A DNA stretch of 5,192 nucleotides from an uncultured Lachnospiraceae bacterium (GCA_910586715.1 CAJUJG010000099.1:1-5192); one strand, 5' to 3'; counted from the first letter of the stretch, positions 1-5,016 are shown. Program-made: numbers and translations. The notes: generated from the letters alone by a model not told the origin.

Positions 1-239
1 TTTACGAACAGTAACAGCATCGCTACAAGCAGACCATAGAGACCTGTTGTCTCGGCAACCGCCTGACCAAGTAACATCGTTGAAGTTACGTCTGACTTAG
101 CGCCCGGATTTCTGCCAACAGCTGCTGCTGCGTGTCCTGCCGCGATACCCTGTCCTACACCCGGTCCGATACCTGCAATAACTGCAAGACCTGCACCGAT
201 TGCCGAACAACCTAATATAAAGTTTGAATTAAATTCCAT
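1..239 (-). CDS. atpE: F1Fo ATP synthase subunit c (partial, C-terminus outside window)
   Basis: This is the proteolipid that forms the membrane rotor ring of F1Fo ATP synthase. I translated it directly: it starts MEFNSNFILGCSAIGAG and 79 codons are visible before the window ends, against a usual family length of about 80-90 residues, so only the last few residues are missing. It has two membrane helices, about residues 7-36 and 53-79, joined by a polar loop with the conserved R43-N44-P45. The ion-carrying glutamate is E63, in the motif QAVAETTGLYG. P26, Q30, V61, E63, T64, T65 and Y68 match, with an offset of two, the residues that shape the Na+ site in the Ilyobacter tartaricus c-ring, so Na+ coupling is inferred. 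The start follows an AGGAGG at 248-253. It lies 25 bases after the atpB stop, in the same operon. Confidence 0.96.
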   Translation of the reverse strand, partial: MEFNSNFILGCSAIGAGLAVIAGIGPGVGQGIAAGHAAAAVGRNPGAKSDVTSTMLLGQAVAETTGLYGLLVAMLLLFV

Positions 240-264
240 GATGATTTCCTCCTAATAAAATAAA

Positions 265-981
265 CTATCCTTCAATTGCATTGTTGATATACGTCATCGT
301 CAGCATTGCAAATACATATGTCTGAATTGCTCCTGAGAACAAGTCAAAATATACATGCAGTGCCGCAGGCCAAGCCGTGGCGATAAAACCAAGCAGACCA
401 TAGAGCAACGCCATCATTACTGTTCCTGACAGAACGTTTGCAAACAAACGAAGTGACAGGGAAATGGGAACCGCAATATCACCAATGATATTAATAGGCG
501 CCCAAATTGGCCACGGATCGCAAAGTCCCTTGATTACACCGCTAACCTTCTGATACTTAAATTTGTTAAAGGTAATCAAAGTGAACGTTATGATACCGAG
601 CGCAAATGTAACACCGTAGTCAGCCGTCGGCGGCCGTAATCCGAACAGACCTGAGATGTTGCTCAACAGGATAAAGATAAACAGCGTACCGATATAATTG
701 GCAAACGGCGCTGCGTTCTTTCCCATAACACCGTGTATCATGTTGTCAAGCATCTCAACCACAAGCTCTACGACGTTTTGGAATGTTCCGGGAACCTCCG
801 TTGCACGCTTGATTGCCCTGTTAGCGCACAGGCAGAAGATAATAATAATTGCCATCACGATAAACAGGCATACATGCGTTGTTGTTATCCACAGCTTCTG
901 ACCAAACAGCTCATATTGAAACACACCGTGTATCATAAAGTCAATGTCATCGGCGCCGGATAACAAAAGTTCTGCTCCCAT
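265..981 (-). CDS. atpB: F1Fo ATP synthase subunit a
   Basis: This is the stator membrane subunit that forms the two half-channels for ions next to the c-ring. The product has 238 residues and begins MGAELLLSGADD. The essential stator arginine is R178, in SLSLRLFANVLSG (counterpart of E. coli R210), and the conserved C-terminal segment GAIQTYVFAMLTMTYI is at 218-232. It has about five or six hydrophobic helices, roughly 33-54, 94-115, 122-138, 165-185, 187-205 and 208-232. Its length is normal for bacterial subunit a. An in-frame ATG lies seven codons upstream at 1002, but the near-perfect ribosome binding site at 986-994 falls inside that extension and is correctly spaced for the ATG at 981, so I chose 981. 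It follows atpI after 42 bases and precedes atpE by 25 bases, the canonical order. Confidence 0.96.
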   Translation of the reverse strand: MGAELLLSGADDIDFMIHGVFQYELFGQKLWITTTHVCLFIVMAIIIIFCLCANRAIKRATEVPGTFQNVVELVVEMLDNMIHGVMGKNAAPFANYIGTLFIFILLSNISGLFGLRPPTADYGVTFALGIITFTLITFNKFKYQKVSGVIKGLCDPWPIWAPINIIGDIAVPISLSLRLFANVLSGTVMMALLYGLLGFIATAWPAALHVYFDLFSGAIQTYVFAMLTMTYINNAIEG

Positions 982-985
982 ACAC

Positions 986-994
986 TCACCTCCT
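986..994 (-). promoter_or_regulatory. Ribosome binding site that fixes the atpB start
   Basis: On the minus strand this reads AGGAGGTGA, nine consecutive bases complementary to the 16S rRNA tail. AGGAGG ends seven bases before the ATG at 981. A start at the upstream in-frame ATG (1002) would translate this site as Arg-Gly-Gly, a typical artefact of over-extended starts. Confidence 0.9.
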
Positions 995-1023
995 CGTTTC
1001 ATAATAATTCTTACTACTTTTCC

Positions 1024-1476
1024 CTATTCAGTTTTTTCGTTTGGAATTACATCTGTGATGCTTTCGTTCGAAGCATCTGCTCTGCGTATTTTTTTCAAGA
1101 GCATCGGCTGCACATAAGCGGAAACCTTTAAACCCATAACGCCCGCAAATGCAGCCAGTGGATTTCCAATCCTTGTTACCATCAATATCGCAAATACAAC
1201 CACTACCACAAGGTATCGGATTATATTTTGTCTTGTTGCTGCCGCCTGCGCCCCCTTTACATCTCTTTCCACCGTCGCGTTCAATGTAACCGCCATGTGA
1301 AAAGCCATAAATATTGCAGTACAGACTCCAATCCAGAGCCCGATACTGAAGTCTGCCTTATCGCTTACAAGAAAAAAGCCCGCAGCCTGACACAGCATAC
1401 CAAATAAGACAATGCCGAAAAGCAATCCCGGCAATGCACTGTTAATTTCCCTTAGTCTGCTAATGCCTGTCTTCAT
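1024..1476 (-). CDS. atpI: ATP synthase subunit I (AtpI family membrane protein)
   Basis: This is a 150-residue membrane protein starting MKTGISRLREINSALPG. Four hydrophobic helices are visible at about 14-36, 44-65, 84-102 and 105-127. The short charged link between helices two and three contains TVERDVKGAQAAATRQN, and the tail from residue 128 is hydrophilic. This layout, and its place between atpZ and atpB, match the ATP-synt_I family. Members of that family help assemble the c-ring or, with AtpZ, have been linked to Mg2+/Ca2+ supply; they are not part of the working enzyme. The open frame extends back to 1647, but only over atpZ in another frame. The start at 1476 has a GGGAG about nine bases upstream and overlaps the atpZ end by 17 bases, suggesting translational coupling. 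An ATG at 1494 is possible but has a poorer site. Confidence 0.85.
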   Translation of the reverse strand: MKTGISRLREINSALPGLLFGIVLFGMLCQAAGFFLVSDKADFSIGLWIGVCTAIFMAFHMAVTLNATVERDVKGAQAAATRQNIIRYLVVVVVFAILMVTRIGNPLAAFAGVMGLKVSAYVQPMLLKKIRRADASNESITDVIPNEKTE

Positions 1477-1708
1477 CCGAACTGTCTCCCTCATAAATCT
1501 TCTTTGCCAATATAAAAATATTCCGGAACCCTGCAAGCGCCCCGACAAAGAACAATAAAACAAACCAATACGCGGTACCAAGTTTTCGATCCAAAAACAG
1601 TCCCGCGAACGAGCATAAAAAGATTGGAACAAGCATATTAATGCCAAACTGGGTAATTACCGCCAGCGATTGATACACTGACCTTTTATACTTTTTATTT
1701 CTTCCCAT
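1460..1708 (-). CDS. atpZ: AtpZ/AtpI-like small membrane protein, first gene of the ATP synthase operon
   Basis: This is an 82-residue protein with a basic N-terminus (MGRNKKYKRS) and two hydrophobic helices at about 16-39 and 46-67, ending in an acidic tail (GDSSDEDRH). The stretch LDRKLGT at 39-45 between the helices, and the following glycine-rich helix, fit the small 'F0F1-ATPase subunit (ATPase_gene1)' family that precedes atpI in many Firmicutes. In Bacillus, AtpZ and AtpI have been linked to divalent cation uptake for the ATP synthase; whether that holds here is inference. The frame is open back to 1789, but a GGAGG at 1716-1720, seven bases before the ATG at 1708, decides the start. 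The 5' leader from the predicted transcription start near 1763 is about 55 bases. Confidence 0.85.
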   Translation of the reverse strand: MGRNKKYKRSVYQSLAVITQFGINMLVPIFLCSFAGLFLDRKLGTAYWFVLLFFVGALAGFRNIFILAKKIYEGDSSDEDRH

Positions 1709-1715
1709 TTGTGCG

Positions 1716-1720
1716 CCTCC
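1716..1720 (-). promoter_or_regulatory. Ribosome binding site that fixes the atpZ start
   Basis: GGAGG on the minus strand with seven bases to the ATG at 1708. The upstream in-frame ATGs at 1729 and 1789 have no comparable site, and 1789 lies upstream of the predicted -10 box, so it cannot be used by transcripts from the promoter at 1770-1798. Confidence 0.8.
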
Positions 1721-1769
1721 ATATGCCATTACCGTCAAGAAATTATCCAACCTTAAAATACCTTTAATA

Positions 1770-1798
1770 ATTATACAAAAAATTACCATTTCTGTCTA
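1770..1798 (-). promoter_or_regulatory. Promoter of the ATP synthase operon (sigma-70/sigma-A type)
   Basis: On the minus strand, TAGACA at 1798-1793 (five of six bases of TTGACA) is followed after exactly 17 bases by a perfect TATAAT at 1775-1770. The spacer contains a T-run next to the -10 box. Transcription should start near 1763, leaving a leader of about 55 bases before atpZ. No other match of this quality occurs in the spacer on this strand. Confidence 0.8.
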
Positions 1799-1817
1799 GT
1801 AAATGTCAGTTTTTTTG

Positions 1818-1971
1818 TACTATTTATTGTAACAGATCAGCTTTCGGCTTCCTGTTTCAAGCATCAAGCCATGCAAAACTGCTTCGCAGTGACTTGATGC
1901 ATCTCCATCACTACACTGTTCACGGGCTTTGCAGTAAATGCAAAGTCCCAGGCTGAACTGTTACTATTTAT
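1818..1971. repeat. MITE-like palindromic non-coding element with flanking direct repeats
   Basis: A 13-bp terminal inverted repeat with one mismatch (GTAACAGATCAGC at 1829-1841, GCTGAACTGTTAC at 1952-1964) encloses further hairpins. One is GCATCAAG/CTTGATGC (1861-1868/1893-1900), with an inner ACTGC/GCAGT stem at 1878-1890. Another is GGGCTTTGCA/TGCAAAGTCC (1924-1933/1939-1948). Immediately outside lies an exact 10-bp direct repeat, TACTATTTAT, at 1818-1827 and 1962-1971; its right copy overlaps the last three bases of the right arm. The block is visibly less AT-rich than its flanks and has no convincing reading frame. It sits between the divergent atp and DUF402 promoters. Terminal inverted repeats plus a flanking duplication are what a small non-autonomous transposon leaves, so that is my reading. 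A structured RNA or an attenuator-like region is the alternative. Confidence 0.6.
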
Positions 1972-1980
1972 CCCACTTCC

Positions 1981-2003
1981 GCGTTATGTTAATTTATTAA
2001 CGC
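1981..2003. promoter_or_regulatory. Operator-like dyad upstream of the DUF402 gene
   Basis: GCGTTA (1981-1986) and TAACGC (1998-2003) form an inverted repeat. A second, overlapping and tighter dyad, GTTAA/TTAAC, is at 1988-1992/1997-2001. It lies 12 bases upstream of the predicted -35 box, where a regulator could bind. No regulator is identified and the dyad may be chance in AT-rich DNA. Confidence 0.25.
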
Positions 2004-2015
2004 ACTGTAAACCTA

Positions 2016-2044
2016 TTGAATACAACATAAAAAAAAGGTAGAAT
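2016..2044 (+). promoter_or_regulatory. Putative promoter of the DUF402 gene
   Basis: TTGAAT at 2016-2021 and TAGAAT at 2039-2044 are separated by 17 bases, a fair sigma-A match (four of six and five of six). Transcription would start near 2051, right at the G-rich ribosome binding site (2051-2058), giving an unusually short leader of about 14 bases. This makes the call uncertain, but I see no better pair in the spacer. Confidence 0.4.
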
Positions 2045-2064
2045 AAAAAAAAGGGGGGATTTTT

Positions 2065-2550
2065 ATGGAAACTTTAAAAATTTACCGAAAGCGCATTATT
2101 CCCGATGAGTGTATTTTATTAAAAGATGATGTCATATTAGAAGCAAACGATGAAATTATTATTACAAAATGGAAAACCTTAAAACCTCGCCGCGATTTCC
2201 ATCATGGATATTCCTGCTACTTTTTAAAAACTGGATACAAAGTGAGCAAATTTTACCGCGAGGATGATTCTCTTCTGTACTGGTATTGCGACATCGTTGA
2301 TTATACTTACGATGAAACCCAAAATTCGCTGATTGTTACGGATTTGCTTGCAGATGTCGTAATCTATCCTGACGGATATGTGAAAGTGCTTGATATTGAA
2401 GAGCTTTCCGTTGCATTAAAAAAAGAGCTGTGCGAACCCGAAGCCGTGATACAGGCATTATCGAGACTCGGCAAGCTCTTAGACCTCATTTATGAAGATA
2501 AATTTGACACGCTTTCTTCCCACGTTGATAAATGGGTTGAAACAGACTGA
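2065..2550 (+). CDS. DUF402 domain protein (putative nucleoside di-/triphosphate phosphatase, Ntdp/FomD-like)
   Basis: This is a 161-residue soluble protein with no signal peptide or membrane segment. The core of the DUF402 fold is clear: HGYSCYFLKTGYKVSKFYRE (47-66), LLYWYCDIVD (70-79) and DLLADVVIYPDG (93-104), then DIEEL (110-114). D76, D79, D93, D97 and the acids near 110-113 are candidates for binding the divalent metal used by characterised members, which hydrolyse nucleoside tri- or diphosphates (S. aureus Ntdp) or act in fosfomycin biosynthesis (FomD). The C-terminal 45 residues form a helical, charged extension. The exact substrate cannot be read from the sequence. The start has a G-rich site (AAGGGGGG, 2051-2058) six bases upstream. 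It is the only plus-strand gene and ends directly against the stop codon of the converging transporter gene. Confidence 0.85.
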   Translation: METLKIYRKRIIPDECILLKDDVILEANDEIIITKWKTLKPRRDFHHGYSCYFLKTGYKVSKFYREDDSLLYWYCDIVDYTYDETQNSLIVTDLLADVVIYPDGYVKVLDIEELSVALKKELCEPEAVIQALSRLGKLLDLIYEDKFDTLSSHVDKWVETD

Positions 2551-3432
2551 TTACTCTATGGGATTGACATGTACCATGATATGCTTTACCTTTGTAAAGT
2601 TCTCCTCAATCGACTCGTGAACCTTTTCCGCGATGCTGTGCGCCTCTTTTAAGGACTCATTTGCATCCGCGCTGATTTCGATGTCTACATAGATTTTGTT
2701 GCCAAACACTCTTGTGCGCAGCAAATCAACTCCCAGCACGCCTTCCTGCGAAAGCGCGCATTTTTTTAATGCGTCCTCCATCTCATCATCACAGGCTTTA
2801 TCGACCATTTTATCCACTGCATCCCTAAAAATATCATACGCCGCCTTCTCAATAAAAAAACAAATCACAAAACTTGCCACCGTGTCCAAAATCGGATATC
2901 CGAGCATCGCACCCCCGATACCAACCAACGCGCCCACAGAAGAAAGCGCATCCGAACGGTGATGCCACGCGTCCGCCATCAGCGCACTTGAGTCAATCCG
3001 CTTTGCATTCAGCCATGTATACCAATACATCCCTTCCTTCATAGCAATGGAAAAAATCGCTGCTACAAGCGCCAACATTCCCGGAACAACAAGCGCGTCA
3101 AAATTCCCCGACGCCATTTTTGTTACTGCCGTATATCCAATCCCAAGCCCCGTCACTGCAAGAATTGTCGATAGCACAATTGCCGCCACGCACTCCAAGC
3201 GTTCATGCCCATAAGGATGATTCTTATCCGAAGCTTTACTCGAAATCTTAATTCCAATAATCACCACAATGGTGCTGAACACATCCGACGCCGAATGAAC
3301 CGCATCACTTATCATCGCCGCCGAATGCGCTGCAATTCCCGCAACCAGCTTAAACACAGACAAAATAATATTAATCGCAATGCTCACAAAGGACACCCGC
3401 ATTGCTGTTCTTTCGAAATCCGTTTTTTCCAT
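2551..3432 (-). CDS. Cation diffusion facilitator (CDF) family transporter, probably Zn2+ type
   Basis: This is a 293-residue inner-membrane protein that would export divalent metal ions from the cytoplasm by proton exchange. It has six hydrophobic segments, at about 13-35, 37-63, 81-105, 115-133, 150-177 and 179-196, followed by a cytoplasmic ferredoxin-like domain (about 205-293), the full CDF layout. The transport-site residues are H46xxxD50 in TM2 (SDAVHSASD) and H157xxxD161 in TM5 (DAWHHRSD), aligning with D45/D49/H153/D157 of E. coli YiiP. The HxxxD motif in both helices favours Zn2+ over Mn2+, by inference. The conserved NHPYGHERLE is at 71-80. The frame can be extended four codons to a TTG, but GAGG at 3439-3442, six bases before the ATG at 3432, decides the start. 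It has its own promoter and is not clearly in an operon. Confidence 0.92.
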   Translation of the reverse strand: MEKTDFERTAMRVSFVSIAINIILSVFKLVAGIAAHSAAMISDAVHSASDVFSTIVVIIGIKISSKASDKNHPYGHERLECVAAIVLSTILAVTGLGIGYTAVTKMASGNFDALVVPGMLALVAAIFSIAMKEGMYWYTWLNAKRIDSSALMADAWHHRSDALSSVGALVGIGGAMLGYPILDTVASFVICFFIEKAAYDIFRDAVDKMVDKACDDEMEDALKKCALSQEGVLGVDLLRTRVFGNKIYVDIEISADANESLKEAHSIAEKVHESIEENFTKVKHIMVHVNPIE

Positions 3433-3438
3433 AAAATT

Positions 3439-3442
3439 CCTC
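3439..3442 (-). promoter_or_regulatory. Ribosome binding site that fixes the CDF transporter start
   Basis: Minus-strand GAGG followed by AATTTT and then the ATG at 3432. The alternative TTG start at 3444 would overlap this site and has no good site of its own. Confidence 0.7.
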
Positions 3443-3480
3443 AATCCAAAATAATCTTTTAAAATTTATTCACCATAACA

Positions 3481-3509
3481 ATTATCAGATTACTATAACT
3501 ATATGGCAA
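3481..3509 (-). promoter_or_regulatory. Promoter of the CDF transporter gene
   Basis: TTGCCA (3509-3504) and GATAAT (3486-3481) on the minus strand are each five of six to consensus with a 17-base spacer. Transcription should start near 3474, giving a leader of about 42 bases. The spacer contains two tandem TATAGT copies that are badly spaced for this -35 box and were not chosen. Confidence 0.65.
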
Positions 3510-3549
3510 TTTCAAGAAAAGTGCAGACTATTTTTCGTTCGCTGCAACT

Positions 3550-3562
3550 ACAAATAATTTGT
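3550..3562. repeat. Short perfect palindrome at the end of the AEC gene
   Basis: ACAAAT-A-ATTTGT, with six-base arms around one central base, overlaps the last base of the AEC stop codon. It is too AT-rich and too short to be a terminator. It could be an operator for the CDF gene, whose -35 box begins about 40 bases downstream of it, or chance. Confidence 0.25.
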
Positions 3563-4509
3563 CAAATCAACCTATAATTCTTCAAAAGATACAGCCAAAG
3601 CGTAATGAAAACAGAGCTTAAAAAAGTTGTTGACACCACACAGCTTGACGAAAGCACACCCTCATGCCCCATATTCCTTGACATAATATAGCAGCTCACC
3701 GTTGTCGGCGCACCAAGCATAATCAGTATCGCAACCATTTTTTCATTGCGAAATCCCATCGCCGCCGCAAGCGGAAGAAAGACTGCCGGCATTACAAAAA
3801 GTTTCATCAGCGTACCAGCAAGCGTCGGCTTTATCTTTGCAAGCGCCTTTTTCCCTTCGAATCCCGCACCCAGTCCAATCAACGCGAGCGGCGTCGCAAG
3901 CACAGAAAAGTTACGCAGTGTCTTGTTAATGATAAACGGCAGTTTCATTCTTGCAACCGAAATAATCATTCCAGTCAAAATCCCCCAAATAATCGGATTA
4001 GTCGCAATTCCCTTTAGAGACTTTTTCAGACTGTCCCTATCAAAACCACCGCTTTCCGGAGATGTAACGCTCAAAATCACGACCGCCGCCACATTATACA
4101 GAGGAACCGTCGCCAAAATCATCAGCGGAGCAATCGCACTCGTCCCGTAAATATTCTGCATGAACGCCACACCAAGCACCGCCGCACTGCCACGATAGGA
4201 CGCCTGTATAAACTCGCCCTTTATGGACTTATCCTTTACAAAAAAGAGACAAAGCATACTAATCGCTAAAATACAGCACAACGTCACCAAAAAACAAAAC
4301 ATCACAAATCTTGTATCCCAAACTGCATAAAAATCCGCCTCCGCAATGTCAACCACAAGCAAGACCGGAAGCGTCACCTTATAATTAAATGAATTCAGCG
4401 TTTTTACAAAGCCATCATCCACCATACGAATACGCCGCAGCACATAACCTGCTATCATTACTAAAAATATGGGGATTGTGGCATTGAGACTAAAAATTAA
4501 ATTTTCCAT
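3562..4509 (-). CDS. AEC family transporter (auxin efflux carrier-like permease)
   Basis: This is a 315-residue integral membrane protein with about ten hydrophobic segments (roughly 5-25, 37-57, 68-92, 107-121, 124-150, 172-187, 203-217, 229-251, 257-277 and 288-310), the usual AEC size and layout. Recognisable family features are the N-terminal PIFLVMIAGYVLRR (13-26), YKVTLPVLL (43-51), NPIIWGILTG (171-180) in the second half, and the C-terminal GAPTTVSCYIMSRNMG (266-281) with STTFLSS (293-299). Bacterial members export or exchange small organic anions such as malate or malonate; the substrate here is unknown and no enzyme neighbour hints at it. The ATG at 4509 has only a modest site (GGTGG, seven bases upstream). 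It lies downstream of a folded non-coding block, with a leader that may be regulatory. Confidence 0.9.
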   Translation of the reverse strand: MENLIFSLNATIPIFLVMIAGYVLRRIRMVDDGFVKTLNSFNYKVTLPVLLVVDIAEADFYAVWDTRFVMFCFLVTLCCILAISMLCLFFVKDKSIKGEFIQASYRGSAAVLGVAFMQNIYGTSAIAPLMILATVPLYNVAAVVILSVTSPESGGFDRDSLKKSLKGIATNPIIWGILTGMIISVARMKLPFIINKTLRNFSVLATPLALIGLGAGFEGKKALAKIKPTLAGTLMKLFVMPAVFLPLAAAMGFRNEKMVAILIMLGAPTTVSCYIMSRNMGHEGVLSSSCVVSTTFLSSVFITLWLYLLKNYRLI

Positions 4510-4548
4510 AACCTATTCCACCACTTCATTTGGATAAGCCTAATCACG

Positions 4549-4688
4549 GCATGCATTCGCCGCTTCTGCTAATTTCCTTACGCACCCCTGTGCATAAATC
4601 GAGCAGAGAAAATCCATCTTCTCCTACTCGCCGCACCGGGCACCCGTCAGCCTACGTTGACATATTTCCTTTGGGTGCCCGCATGCAT
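4549..4688 (-). other. Structured multi-hairpin non-coding block upstream of the AEC gene
   Basis: On the minus strand a closing helix, ATGCATGCG (4688-4680) with CGAATGCAT (4559-4551) and one mismatch, encloses three hairpins in tandem. They are GGGCACCC/GGGTGCCC (9 bp including the flanking C-G; 4673-4681 with 4637-4645), CGAGTAGgAGAA/TTCTCTGCTCG (4630-4619 with 4610-4600, one bulge and one G-U pair), and TTATGCAC/GTGCGTAA (4597-4590 with 4585-4578) on an AGGG loop. GCATGCAT occurs exactly at both ends (4549-4556, 4681-4688) and ATTTCCTT occurs twice inside. I find no convincing coding capacity. It may be a repeat element like the one at 1818-1971, or the 5' leader of the AEC mRNA. I do not recognise a known riboswitch class. 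Confidence 0.5.
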
Positions 4689-4727
4689 AAAACAAAAAAT
4701 CCCGCAGTCTTACAAACGCGAGATTTT
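4689..4727 (-). terminator. Rho-independent terminator of the rRNA-tRNA operon
   Basis: On the minus strand AAAATCTCGC (4727-4718) pairs with GCGGGATTTT (4705-4696) to form a 10-bp stem with one G-U pair and a 12-base loop. It runs straight into a T-rich tail (TTTTTTGTTTT). It begins about five bases after the tRNA-Cys gene, as expected for the end of a stable-RNA transcript. Confidence 0.8.
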
Positions 4728-4731
4728 CAAA

Positions 4732-4802
4732 AGGCGACTAACGGATTTGAACCGATGATCAGGGAGTTGCAGTCCCACGCCTTACCACTTGGCTAAGTCG
4801 CC
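4732..4802 (-). tRNA. tRNA-Cys (anticodon GCA)
   Basis: The acceptor stem GGCGACT/AGTCGCC is perfect, the D arm is GCCAAGTGGTAAGGC, and the anticodon loop C-T-GCA-A-C gives GCA. The T loop is TTCAAAT and the discriminator base is U73, the identity base of tRNA-Cys. CCA is not encoded. Two U-U mismatches are visible, at 27-43 in the anticodon stem and at 50-64 in the T stem; the gene should still fold. It lies 45 bases after tRNA-Asn in the same transcript. Confidence 0.95.
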
Positions 4803-4847
4803 ATACTTTATTCTATTCGCATCATACTTACTTTATGATACAAATAA

Positions 4848-4919
4848 CTCCCCGAGTTGGGCTCGAACCAACAACCCCGCGGTTAACAGCCGCGTGCTCT
4901 ACCATTGAGCTATCGAGGA
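4848..4919 (-). tRNA. tRNA-Asn (anticodon GTT)
   Basis: The acceptor stem TCCTCGA/TCGGGGA (one G-U pair), D arm GCTCAATGGTAGAGC, anticodon stem CGCGG/CCGCG around loop CTGTTAA, and T arm GTTGG-TTCGAGC-CCAAC are all intact. The discriminator is G and CCA is not encoded. It follows the 23S gene after about 97 bases. Confidence 0.96.
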
Positions 4920-5016
4920 AAATGTATTTCTGAGGTATTCCCTCAAAACCGAACACAGAAACCTTATAAACCTCTTTTTCCTATCCTCTTACCCACAGCA
5001 CCAACCATGCTTGCCA
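4920..5016 (-). other. Spacer between 23S rRNA and tRNA-Asn, with a small hairpin
   Basis: This is transcribed spacer. It contains a TGAGG/CCTCA hairpin (4941-4945 with 4931-4935) just after TTCGGTTTTGAGG, and a purine-rich stretch next to the 23S end. At 97 bases it is too short to hold a 5S rRNA, and no 5S sequence is visible. Confidence 0.6.

Noticed and set aside
698..963. Two plus-strand open frames opposite atpB
   Set aside because: They are antisense shadows of a conserved gene, without ribosome binding sites or recognisable composition.
982..1002. Longer atpB starting at the ATG at 1002
   Set aside because: The extra seven codons are made of the ribosome binding site for the ATG at 981 and have no good site of their own.
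1477..1647. Long N-terminal extension of the AtpI reading frame
   Set aside because: It lies over atpZ in another frame, is rich in Cys, Arg and Trp, and does not resemble the AtpI family. The site before 1476 explains the true start.
1828..1964. CRISPR array or phage attachment site
   Set aside because: There are no regularly spaced direct repeats, no integrase gene and no tRNA-end duplication here; the repeats are inverted and nested.
2696..3462. Plus-strand open frames opposite the CDF gene
   Set aside because: They are antisense shadows with biased composition; the minus-strand frame has all the family motifs.
3490..3561. Possible terminator after the AEC gene
   Set aside because: Only a weak TGCAG/CTGCA pairing with a 16-base loop and an AT-rich palindrome are present; there is no GC-rich stem followed by a T-run.
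3746..4150. 134-codon plus-strand open frame opposite the AEC gene
   Set aside because: It is antisense to a clearly conserved permease and has no ribosome binding site.
4530..4796. 88-codon plus-strand open frame
   Set aside because: It runs antisense across the folded block, the terminator and tRNA-Cys, which cannot also be a normal protein gene.
4924..5016. Search for a 5S rRNA gene between 23S and tRNA-Asn
   Set aside because: The spacer is too short and lacks the conserved 5S core (for example CCGAACACGGAAGTTAAG).
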